Translations under genes and position numbers: made by a program | Assembly: GCA_026400835.1 (NCBI GenBank) | Contig: JAPLOA010000056.1 | Coordinates: forward strand, 62,001 to 126,000 | Length of the DNA: 64,000 bases | Reading direction: 5' to 3' | Source of the DNA: Planctomycetales bacterium | GTDB lineage: Bacteria > Planctomycetota > Planctomycetia > Planctomycetales > Planctomycetaceae | Shown: in pieces, positions 35,469 through 44,800 of the stretch | How the letters are laid out: each line of letters begins with the position of its first letter | Numbering within the stretch: the first letter of the stretch is position 1 | The notes under the pieces: model-generated | Told to the model about the DNA's origin: nothing | Database searches by the model: none | What the model saw: only the letters and a program-made list of their open reading frames with translations

Positions 35469-38400
35469 CTAACGTGGTGTTAAATGCGGTGCGTACCACG
35501 TCCTGATCGTTCCGTCATGCAGCGCCGCAAACAGGCGTGAACCGTCAGGTGAAAAGGCGACTCGATTCACTGATGAACCAAGTTGGTCAAACGCCAGCAC
35601 TTTCCTGCCGGAAGGGACATGCCAAAGAGAGACGGCTCCATCATCTCCTCCCACAGCCAACTTGCCACCGTCGGGAGAAAAGGCGAGCGAACGAATTTCA
35701 ACGCCATGGTTCACAGCTTCAAAGAAAACGGTATCTGTTGGAATGTGCCACAGACGCACGGTGCCATGTTTCATACCAAGTGCCAGCAACTCATTGGCCT
35801 GGACCGTGACGATCCGTTGAGTGTTCGTCGCTTCGGCATCAGTTGCCGTCGGTGATCGGAACTCTACACTTGCAGCGACGGCATTCGTTCCTGGCACAGG
35901 AACTCGCAAACCAGCAGGAGCGAATGCCAGGCTATGTACACCTTCCGGCTCTGTTCTTTCGCGAACGATATGGCCATTGGCATCCCAGACCAGGATTCTT
36001 CTGTCGCTACCCGACGACACCAATTGACCATCCGTCGTCCATGTCAGAGCGCGCACTGTATCCTGGTGGCCTTCACGTATTCCAGCCTCGCTAAAGTTCG
36101 GAACATTCCAGAGGCGAATGATCTTGTCTCGTCCTCCAGTGGCCAGCATACGGCTGTCCGGTGAAAAGGCCAGTGCTCGCAGATCGTGGGTATGCCCGGA
36201 TAATGTGGCCACGGGATTCAACGACTCTTTGTCGTAGACAACGATCTCATCATCATAACCCCCGGCAGCAACCCAGCGTCCATCCGGTGAAACAGCAACA
36301 CACGAAACAAGGATAGAACGCGGACTGCTGGAATTCTTCTCGGTACTCGTCGCAACGTCCCACGACCGAAGAAAGTGATCATCGCCAACACTAAACAGTG
36401 TGGAACCATCACTGGACAAGGCCAGATCCCACACTTCCGTTGGCCGATGACCAATGAATTCGTGATACGGTGCAACTACTTCCGGACGCCAGATATTCAA
36501 CGCTCCACCGCCGTGGCCGACGATCCAACCGGCGCCAGCATCGGACTTCAGCGGTTTCAAGAACGGGATGTCTCTTTTGGCCTGGTACGGGAGCGTCTGT
36601 GATGTGTCAGCAGCAAAGTCCCAGAGCCGAAATTCATATCGAGTTTGCTGTACCGTTTCTTTTATGGGCATGGTGGCGTTCAGTGCGGAATCCAATTCTG
36701 CCAGGGTCAAACCGAGTCCCAAATTCGTGCCCGTAGAATCAAACGAGATCGCGTTGATAGGCCGCGAAAATTCTTCCGTCGCTCGCACCATCTCTCCGGT
36801 TTTTAGATCCCAGATTTCTGCCCAAAACAAATCACCAATCAGAGTCATGGCGAGATAGCGTCCGTCCGGGCTGAATACCATGTGATGAACCCTTCCTCGA
36901 CTCCACCGAATTGGTGTGAGGGGACCAAATGCCATCTCCGACTTGCTTGCGTCCTCCAAAGCCACGGTACCCAATGAAGTCATCAACACATGAGAATGCG
37001 CTGGTGAAAACGCATCAGTCACGGCAACCATGAGGTTTGTGCCGTCGGGCGAAAATCTGATTGAAGAAATTGAACGGCCGGGAACCGTGGCTTCCCCTGC
37101 AAGCAATGTGCGGAAAGAGGAGTCATCGTTGATCACAGTGTCTGTATCCGGCAGCCAAATCTGGATGAATGGCACACTCGCGTTCGTGGTAGATTGGCTA
37201 TTGCCAGCAACCACTACGGCATTGCCATCATTGGAGATGGCCACAGCATTAATGTTGTCATCCGGAAATGAGCGATGCATTAACACTCTATTTGATTCAG
37301 GATCGCAGACAGTCACGTCGCTCATCACTGCTCGATCCACAATTTTTGCAATGACCGCACGCCGGCAGTCTTTTGAAAACGCTGCCTGGATTCGATGTCC
37401 CTCACCGGCAAGCTTCCAGGTCGATTCAAGAACTCCCGAATTCAGGTGCCAACGACGGATGGTATTGTCTTCACCAATTGACCAGGCACGTTCACCGTCG
37501 TTTGTGATGGACAGAGCACAAACGAATTCTGAATGTCCGATCAGAGGTCGCAACGACTGTCCCTGACCCCACAGATACCTCCATGCAAACCCTCGTAACT
37601 CGTCATCATGCCAGGACAAAAATGGCAGAAGCACCTGGTTCATCAAGGCAATATCGCCGCGTTGCCACGCCTCGGAAGCCTGCATCATGGCAGCGGAGTA
37701 TTCACCTTGCTGAGCCAGCCAGGCAACGTCTCGATATCGTGACTCGCTCTGCACGGCTTCAATACGACTTGCATTCGCCTGTTGCAAAGAATCATCCGCC
37801 CGCTGCTTTTCTGCCATCAACTGTTTGACCGTCATCGACAGCATCGTGCTTTGTTTATAACTGGCCCGTTCGTTTCGAATTGCCTGAACAAAGACCACCA
37901 GCACCAGCAGTGTCAGCATTCCCAGAAGAGCCGAGCGTTTACGATTTCCGGCAACCCAACGATAGAACTGTTCGTGGATCGGAACAGGACGAGCCAGTGT
38001 CGGACGGCCGTCCAGGTATCTCGACAAGTCGTCTCGCAGTTCCCCGGCTGAGCAATAGCGATCCTCAGGACGCAGTCGCAGGCACTTGAGACAGATGGTT
38101 TCCAGGTCTTTTGAAACATCTGCTCTGGCGGATCGGAAAGACGGTACGGAATTTTCTGATGCAACAATCCGCGACTGAAGGCTGTCAGCATCCGCAAACG
38201 GAACCGCTCCAGTCAAAAGTTCATGAAGCACAACACCCAGCGAGTAGATGTCGGTGGCCGGCCCCTGCAAACGAACCTTCCCGTTAAGCTGTTCGGGAGA
38301 CATATATTTGGGAGTGCCGACCAGCATGCCGGAACGACTCAAAGCCGCATCATCGTCTGCCACGCGAGCCAGTCCGAAATCCGTGATACGAGGAACCAGG

Positions 38401-39176
38401 GCTGCCTGTATCGGAGTCTGCTGTCTGGCCTGTTCCTGCAAGGCAGCGTCTGGCGATCGAGTGCTCTCTGTCGACTGAAAGTCAGAATTCGCATTCCAGG
38501 CGACTCCAACAGGATTCTGCAGCAAAATGTTGTCGGGCTTGAGATCACGATGAAGCACACCGTGATCATGAGCATGCTGGACGGCGTCCGCCAGGCTGCG
38601 AACAATCTTCGCAGCCGATACCACGCTCGGCCGCTGGCGTTTGACGAGATCGCTCAGGCGTTCGCCATCAACAAACTCAGCCACCTGATAGGGAATCCCG
38701 TGAACATCGCCCGACTCCAGTACACGGACGATGCCCGGATGATTCAGCATCGCGGCCGCTCGGCATTCTCTGAGAAACCGGTCGTGCAACTCCTGCGACT
38801 GAAAGATCGTCGCCAGCGGCATCTTAATCGCCACGGGTCTTCGAAGCATCGGATCTTCAGCAAGGAACACAACGCCAAAACCACCGGATCCCAGACGGCG
38901 GATCACTCGAAACCGGCCAATCTGACGTGGAGTTTCTTCGCGTCTTCCGCTCGCCGACGTGGCGGCTTGCCTGCGACGATCCTGATCCAGTAATTGCAGA
39001 CAACTTTGAACTCGATCAAACCGTTGCTGGAAATCAGCATCTGCCAGAGTCGAAACGAAAGGCTGTGATGAGACCGAAGACGCGTTCGAAGCCGTTGCTA
39101 AAGCTTCATCAAACTTAGCCAGCAATTCAATGAATTGTGATTCCGGATCTAACGGCACTTGCTTCATGAGTCGCAT
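35469..39176 (-). CDS. Ser/Thr protein kinase with C-terminal WD40 propellers
   Basis: A protein of about 1235 aa. The kinase domain (about 88-365) has glycine loop GSGGFG at 96-101, Lys118, HRDLKPDN at 209-216, an ITDFGLARV activation-loop start and YMSPEQL. A transmembrane helix (about 425-450, SALLGMLTLLVLVVFV) and a coiled coil follow, then WD40 repeats (about 560-1230) with typical GHTHDLRALAFSPDSRMLATGG units. The start overlaps the sigma-factor stop by about 50 nt, so the two are translationally linked. ATG 39176 has AGGA 5 nt upstream; ATG 39167 is the alternative. Sigma plus WD40 kinase is a recurrent planctomycete pair, suggesting that the kinase feeds into sigma control. Confidence 0.93.
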   Translation of the reverse strand: MRLMKQVPLDPESQFIELLAKFDEALATASNASSVSSQPFVSTLADADFQQRFDRVQSCLQLLDQDRRRQAATSASGRREETPRQIGRFRVIRRLGSGGFGVVFLAEDPMLRRPVAIKMPLATIFQSQELHDRFLRECRAAAMLNHPGIVRVLESGDVHGIPYQVAEFVDGERLSDLVKRQRPSVVSAAKIVRSLADAVQHAHDHGVLHRDLKPDNILLQNPVGVAWNANSDFQSTESTRSPDAALQEQARQQTPIQAALVPRITDFGLARVADDDAALSRSGMLVGTPKYMSPEQLNGKVRLQGPATDIYSLGVVLHELLTGAVPFADADSLQSRIVASENSVPSFRSARADVSKDLETICLKCLRLRPEDRYCSAGELRDDLSRYLDGRPTLARPVPIHEQFYRWVAGNRKRSALLGMLTLLVLVVFVQAIRNERASYKQSTMLSMTVKQLMAEKQRADDSLQQANASRIEAVQSESRYRDVAWLAQQGEYSAAMMQASEAWQRGDIALMNQVLLPFLSWHDDELRGFAWRYLWGQGQSLRPLIGHSEFVCALSITNDGERAWSIGEDNTIRRWHLNSGVLESTWKLAGEGHRIQAAFSKDCRRAVIAKIVDRAVMSDVTVCDPESNRVLMHRSFPDDNINAVAISNDGNAVVVAGNSQSTTNASVPFIQIWLPDTDTVINDDSSFRTLLAGEATVPGRSISSIRFSPDGTNLMVAVTDAFSPAHSHVLMTSLGTVALEDASKSEMAFGPLTPIRWSRGRVHHMVFSPDGRYLAMTLIGDLFWAEIWDLKTGEMVRATEEFSRPINAISFDSTGTNLGLGLTLAELDSALNATMPIKETVQQTRYEFRLWDFAADTSQTLPYQAKRDIPFLKPLKSDAGAGWIVGHGGGALNIWRPEVVAPYHEFIGHRPTEVWDLALSSDGSTLFSVGDDHFLRSWDVATSTEKNSSSPRSILVSCVAVSPDGRWVAAGGYDDEIVVYDKESLNPVATLSGHTHDLRALAFSPDSRMLATGGRDKIIRLWNVPNFSEAGIREGHQDTVRALTWTTDGQLVSSGSDRRILVWDANGHIVRERTEPEGVHSLAFAPAGLRVPVPGTNAVAASVEFRSPTATDAEATNTQRIVTVQANELLALGMKHGTVRLWHIPTDTVFFEAVNHGVEIRSLAFSPDGGKLAVGGDDGAVSLWHVPSGRKVLAFDQLGSSVNRVAFSPDGSRLFAALHDGTIRTWYAPHLTPR

Positions 39177-39786
39177 CCAGTTCCTGCTGCAACAATTCCA
39201 CAGCCCGCGCCCAAAGCTTGCGAGCCGCCTCGGCCGAGCGTTCCAAACGCTGGCCAATGTCTTCGAATGACGCTCGATCGTAATTGCGCCATTGAATGAC
39301 GTCCTGATAATGTCCGGGTAACTTTTGAATCGCCAGCTGCAAGGCATCCAGCTGTTCGTTCTTCATCACAATGCTGCTGGCCGTCCTGCCTCTGTCGGCG
39401 ATCAGGGGCATGCGATTCAGGTCTCCATGTGCAGCCGGAATCTCTCGCGAAATATTCCGTTTTTCTGTTCCGTGATAACTGCGAATCACATTAGCAACGT
39501 TGTTCAACAACAGCCGTCGCAACCAGGCTTGAAAGTCCTGAGGCGACTTGCCTGTGAACTGCCCAAAGTCTCGCTTCGCTTCCAAAAACGAATCCTGAAC
39601 CAAATCGGAAGCACTCGTCTTAACCTTGATGTCGGAGCCCAGTTCTTCGCTGGCCAACAAATTCAGGTAGGCAGAATATCCCTGCAGCAACTGCCCCAGC
39701 GAACTGTTCGACCCGGCCTGAGCCTCCATCAAGAGTATAAGAGTTTGACGTTCTGAATCGGATAGACAGGCTTCCATGATGGACAT
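39127..39786 (-). CDS. ECF-type sigma factor (Sig-70_plancto1-like)
   Basis: A protein of about 219 aa. Region 2 contains SASDLVQDSFLEAKRDFGQFTGKSPQDFQAWLRRLL, close to the planctomycete ECF group (TIGR02984-like) SDVVQETFLKAHRDFGQF pattern. Region 4 is the helix-turn-helix SFEDIGQRLERSAEAARKLWARAVELLQQEL. The frame is open to 39873, but ATG 39786 (or 39777) gives the usual family length. The stop lies inside the kinase gene start, so the pair is one operon with coupling. It should redirect RNA polymerase to a regulon that I cannot define; no anti-sigma gene is evident, and the kinase may play that role. Confidence 0.9.
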   Translation of the reverse strand: MSIMEACLSDSERQTLILLMEAQAGSNSSLGQLLQGYSAYLNLLASEELGSDIKVKTSASDLVQDSFLEAKRDFGQFTGKSPQDFQAWLRRLLLNNVANVIRSYHGTEKRNISREIPAAHGDLNRMPLIADRGRTASSIVMKNEQLDALQLAIQKLPGHYQDVIQWRNYDRASFEDIGQRLERSAEAARKLWARAVELLQQELDATHEASAVRSGITIH

Positions 39787-40066
39787 CAGATCCCTATCGA
39801 AACAAGGCACGATGCGAGGCAAATCCGGACGGAAATTCTGTCGCGATCTTATGACATCCCCCACCGAAAGCAATTTCCAACTTCTGCGGAAGGATGAGCA
39901 TTCAGCAAAAGTTTCCAGTTCTCGCGTCCGGTCGTCAAAGTCGCCGTGCCTTGAGAGGTACTGCTTCTCATCAATGTTTGGCAGCCCGATGCAACTTGAA
40001 ACTCAATGTCAGGAAGTTTCTGGCACTGAAGGTTGAGTCGCATTTCGAAATGACACTCAAGCCAAA

Positions 40067-40104
40067 GGCGAGGCTGCCCGCGCTGCAATGTCCGCAGCCT
40101 CGCC
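40067..40104. repeat. Strong hairpin in the sigma/remnant spacer
   Basis: Perfect 11-bp stem ggcgaggctgc (40067-40077) / gcagcctcgcc (40094-40104) with a 16-nt loop, about 280 nt upstream of the sigma start. No T-tract follows. It could be a terminator, a regulatory structure, or part of another palindromic repeat. Confidence 0.45.
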
Positions 40105-40167
40105 TGCGGCGTTCTGGGAAGTTGCCAGTGATTCTCGGTAGAAGTTTTGAGCATTGATTCTTCAACA

Positions 40168-40554
40168 ATGATGACAAGCACACCCGCTCTAGAAATCACG
40201 ACATCGCGTCAGTTCACAAACTGGATGGCTGAGCAGAAGCTTAGCCTAAGCTTCACCACCTATCAGGCGGGGAAGCTGCTCCTGCTGGGTCTTCAGCCCG
40301 ACGGGCGATTGTCCGTCTTTGAACGCACGTTCAATCGTTGCCTTGGCTTATGGAGCAACGGACAAACGATGTGGATGACGTCGTTGTACCAGCTCTGGCG
40401 ATTCGAAAACGTTCTGTCATCTGGACAGCTGTCATCTGGACATGATTGCATGTACGTGCCTCAAGTGGGCTATACGACTGGCGATCTGGACATTCATGAC
40501 ATCGCGGTTGAAGCTGTCGGTCTAGTCGTATTTGTTAAACCACTGCTGATGTAG
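40168..40554 (+). pseudogene. Truncated TIGR03032-family gene
   Basis: A 128-aa product covering only the N-terminal third of a TIGR03032 protein (usually about 350 aa): TSRQFTNWMAEQKLSLSFTTYQAG, LLLGLQPDGRLSVFERTFNR, YQLWRFENVL and YVPQVGYTTGDLDIHDIAVEAVG follow the family closely. After GLVVFVKPLLM the frame stops, where full-length proteins continue into the rest of the propeller-like fold. The following DNA in the other frames does not resume the family sequence, so this is a C-terminal deletion, not a simple frameshift. A TTG start at 40147 is possible. It lies directly upstream of the damaged giant gene. Conserved residues suggest recent loss. Confidence 0.8.
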
Positions 40555-40688
40555 CCCGCCAAAAATGAAAACAGCAGGCACTCGGAGTTTCAGTTCCCTT
40601 CGAAAAAGGGTTTCCGAACGCGTTCCGTTGGATTCTCAATTTATCGTTGAGCTCTCTTTTCATCCAAAAACACCTGAAGGTCCATGTC

Positions 40689-41834
40689 ATGTCAGACTTC
40701 TTGAATAATATTCGCAACCTGCTGTTCTCTAATCGACAGAAAATGTCAGCTCGAAAGCGACAACGACTCATTGCAGGCTACCTCACGAAGCCTTGGCGTC
40801 CCGTCAGCACACGGCGTCAAAGACATGAGCAGTGCCCTTCATTCGAGCAACTCGAAGTCCGAACGCTTCTGACTGACGTGTCCCCGTTGATCGACATTGA
40901 AACAACTCCACAAAGTGGAAGCCCAACCAGCGGGGTGGATGTAAATGGAGTTGTCTATTTCTCCGCGGAATCACATGGATCCGGACGAGAGCTTTGGAAG
41001 ACTAACGGTACAGCAGCCGGGACGTCCATGGTGGCCGACATTCACCCATTTGGGAGCTCAAATCCAATCGGTCTGACAAATGTAAACGGCACCCTCTACT
41101 TTACTGCCACCAACAATGCAAATGGTGCGGAGCTCTGGAAAACCGACGGGACTGCGGCCGGTACTCAAATGATTAAGGACATTGCGCCAGGACTATTGGG
41201 CTCATCCCCAGGTGCCATGTTTGTTGTCGATAACAATCTAGTGTTTACCGCGACTGGAAACGAAGGCACGGAACTTTGGAAAAGTGATGGAACGGCTGCT
41301 GGCACTGTCCTGCTAAAGGACATTCGCCCTGGCGTGCAGGGTTCAGCCGTCAGCAATTTTGTCCTTGTGAGTAATACGCTCTACTTCGCGGCCAACGATG
41401 GTAGCTTTGGAACTGAATTATGGCGCAGCGATGGCACCACCGCTGGAACTTACAGGGTAAGTGACATAGCGCCGGGAGCACTGAGTTCTTCGCCGAGTGC
41501 CGTTACGAGCTTAGGTAGTGAGTTGATTTTCTCCGCGAACGATGGATCAAGTGGTCGCGAATTGTGGAAATCCACTGGAGCCGCTGGAAATGTGTCCCTT
41601 GTGAAGGATATCCAGCTGGGTTCTGCGAGTTCATTCCCTGACCGCTTCGGTGTGTTTAATGGTTTCGTCTACTTTAGTTCGCAGGAAAGCGTCAATGGTT
41701 CGGAGTTATGGCGGACCGACGGAACCGTGAGCGGCACGACCCTTGTCAGCGACGTCCGACCAGGAACCAATGGAAGCGTTCCGACGTTTCTCGCAAACCT
41801 TGGCAGCAGATTTCTGTTCCGCGCATCGACATAA
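40689..41834 (+). pseudogene. Giant ELWxxDGT surface protein, N-terminal part (in-frame stop)
   Basis: 381 codons from ATG 40689 (AAGG 8 nt upstream) to a TAA at 41832-41834. The N-terminus has basic residues and FEQLEVRTLL, the LEPRxLL-like motif of planctomycete extracellular proteins, followed by six ELW-type repeats (ELWKTNGTAAGT, ELWKSDGTAAGT, ELWRSDGTTAGT and similar). The frame continues without any shift after the TAA: FRAST, stop, LGTELFVSDGTTVG completes the next repeat precisely. The gene is therefore interrupted by a single nonsense codon (CAA to TAA is one simple route). Whether this is a real mutation, readthrough, or a sequence error cannot be decided here. Confidence 0.85.
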
Positions 41835-44800
41835 TTGGGCACAGAATTGTTTGTTAGTGACGGCACGACGGTCGGAACCACACTGCTACTTGACATTTTT
41901 CCGGGATCATCCAGTTCCACACCAACCGTATTTGGAACGATCGAATCGAATGTTTATTTCAGCGCTACCAACAGTTCTGGCACCGAGTTATGGAAAACTG
42001 ACGGCACTTTGGCTGGAACGGCCATGGTCAAAGACATCTGGGTTGGAGGTAGTGCAAATGTGGCCAATCTGGTTGTTTCTGGAACTAGACTCTTCTTCTC
42101 CGCCACGGATGGTTTGACTGGCTCTGAACTTTGGAAGAGTGACGGGACAACAGCCGGCACTGTATTGGTTAAAGACATATTCTCCGGCACCCTGGATTCG
42201 AACGCCGGAAACGCGCTTGCTGCGGTCGGCGGGAAAAGTTTCTTCGCAGCGAATACTGCGAGTACAGGATCTGAACTGTGGGTCACGTCAGGCAGTGCCG
42301 CCTCAACCAGCATGGTCATTGATATTCTGCCAGGCTCTCAAAGCGGCTTAGGAAGCAGTTTTACGACCAGCACTCACCCGATTGTGGGCATGAACGGGCA
42401 AGCCTACTTTGCAGCCAAATCAAGCACGACGCTCGGCGTGGAACTCTGGAAATCTGATGGAACAGCGGCTGGCACCGCTATGGTTAAAGACATAAATCCT
42501 CTTGGTGACTCGTCTCCTGCAGATCTCATCAATGTTAATGGTACGTTGTTCTTTACAGCCCAGAACAGCTCAGGGGGAATTGATCTGTGGAAGAGTGACG
42601 GCACTTCGAGTGGTACTGTGCTTCTCAGGAATCTTTCTTCAAGTCGATTTCCGACTCGTTTTTCCTCTCCAAGGGCAGTGGGCAATACGCTGTATTTCGT
42701 CGGTTACGACATCACGACGGGAAACGAGCTGTGGAAGAGTGACGGGACGGTCCTCGGTACGACCATCGTCACCGATATAAATCCAGGGTCTGGATCATCT
42801 TCGCCCGGAAACTTTGTAGAACACAACGGGCAAGTTTATTTCACGGCGTTTTCCGGAACCAGTACCCAAATATGGAAAACAAATGGCAGTGCGGCAGGCA
42901 CTGTCATAGCCAGCAACATTGGTGCAAATTCACTGTTTGTCTCTGATGGACTTTTCTATATGTCTGGGTATGGTCCAGTCAACGATGCGACAAGCAGTGA
43001 ACTTTGGAAATGGGATGGTACCAGCAATGTTCCCGTATTTGTGAAGGACATTGCCCCAGGGCTGACCGGGTCGAGTCCGAGCGACTTCCACCAAATGAAC
43101 GGATACGTTTTGTTTCAGGCACAAAATGATGCAACGGGGCGCGAACTTTGGCGAACAGACGGAACGTCAGCTGGCACAGCCATGGTCAAGGATATTGCAG
43201 CGGGTACTGAAGGAGCACTCATTTCGAACATGGTTGCAATTAACGGGCAGTTGTACTTCCGTGTAAGCAATAGCGTTACGGGAACCGCGTTGATGCGCAG
43301 TGATGGCACGGCAATTGGTACAACTGCGATTACGACACGGAACGTTAACAATCTTACGGCCGTTGGTAGTAGTCTGTACTTTAATGGCAGCTCTCAGGAG
43401 TTTGGTTCAGAGCTCTACCGTTACGAAGCAATCAGCCTCGTGCCGACCAATATCGGGCTCAGCAATAGCACCATCGCTGAGAATTCGGCTACAGGCACTA
43501 CCGTTGGAAGCCTCATCGCTTCTGGGTCGGATACTTTGGCAACAACTTTCGCCCTTGCTCCAAACGCGCTGGATAACGCAAAGTTTTCGCTGGCGGGGAC
43601 GGAACTTAGAACCGCAGAGGTCTTTGACTATGAAGCCGTCAGTCATTACGTCGTTCGAGTGACTGCGACCAGTGCCGGTGTCACGATTACCCGCGATCTT
43701 TCCATCTTCGTGGGTGCGGTTAACGAGTTTAATCCCCAATTGAAATCACCGCTTGGACTCAGCGTTGCTGAGAACACGCTCACTGCGGCCACCTTTTCAG
43801 CGACGGATCTTGATTCACCCACTCCTTCGTTCACCTACAGTATTCTTGGCGGTGCGGATGCGGCGCGGTTCACAGTGTCTGGCAACCGGCTATCGTTTGC
43901 AGCCTCTCCCAATTTCGAAGCACCGGCGGATGCCGATGCCAACAATCAGTATGTCGTTCAAGTCGCCGTCAGCGATGGCAGCCGAAGTCAGACAAACACG
44001 TTGACGATCAGTGTTACCAATGTCAATGAGGCCCCTGCGAATATCGCACTCAGCAACCTGACGTTCGCCGAATCGCTTCCGGCCGGGAGTGTGGTTGGAA
44101 CCCTGTCAGCCACGGATGCCGATGGTCCATTGCCAATCACTTTCGCGTTCGCATCTTCCGCGAACGACAACGTTGATTTTGAGATCGTTGGAAATCAGTT
44201 GAGAACTCGTCGCGAGTTTGACTACGAGACCCTCGCCGATCGGGACCTTTCCATTCAACTTGTGGCTCGCGACGGTCTGAACGCAGCGAGCGTATTGAGA
44301 ACGCTGAATCTCTCCGTGACGGATGCGTCAGAGCGACCGGTTGCGAATGATCTGACTCTGTCGACAAACAGAAATGTTGCTTTACCGCTCACGCTAGGGG
44401 GCGATGCCGTCAATCCGACGTTCACGATCACTCAACAGCCATCCAAAGGGACTCTGACCGGAACCGCTCCGAATCTGATCTACACACCAAACACCAATGC
44501 TGTCGGCGATGATGAATTCTTCTATACGATCAGCAATGGTAGCCAAACATCCTATGAGGCGCGCGTATCGATCAGTGTGCTGAGTGTACTTCCAACGGCA
44601 ACGTTTGAGTTTGCTCAGATCGGGTTGATTGAGGCCTACCCAAATGGCATTTTGCCGGCACGAGTGAATCTGAACGCTCCTGTATTGACCGACACAATCA
44701 TTAAACTGGCTCTTACAACTGGTGGTACGGCAACTGTCGATCAGGATTTCGCGATACCTTCCTCTGTTCTGGTTCGAGCCGGTGAGTCCACTGGTATAGC

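Noticed and set aside
35230-35499. 89-codon minus-strand frame after the WD40 kinase
   Set aside because: Tested as a frameshifted kinase tail, but the kinase ends after a complete WD40 unit and the frame shows no family resemblance.
40565-40708. 47-codon frame starting MKTAGTRSF
   Set aside because: No Shine-Dalgarno sequence, overlaps the giant gene start, and shows no relation to TIGR03032.
41832-41834. Reassigned or programmed-readthrough stop codon
   Set aside because: TAA terminates other genes here (for example fliR and the 29197 kinase) and no special downstream structure was seen; mutation or sequence error is simpler.
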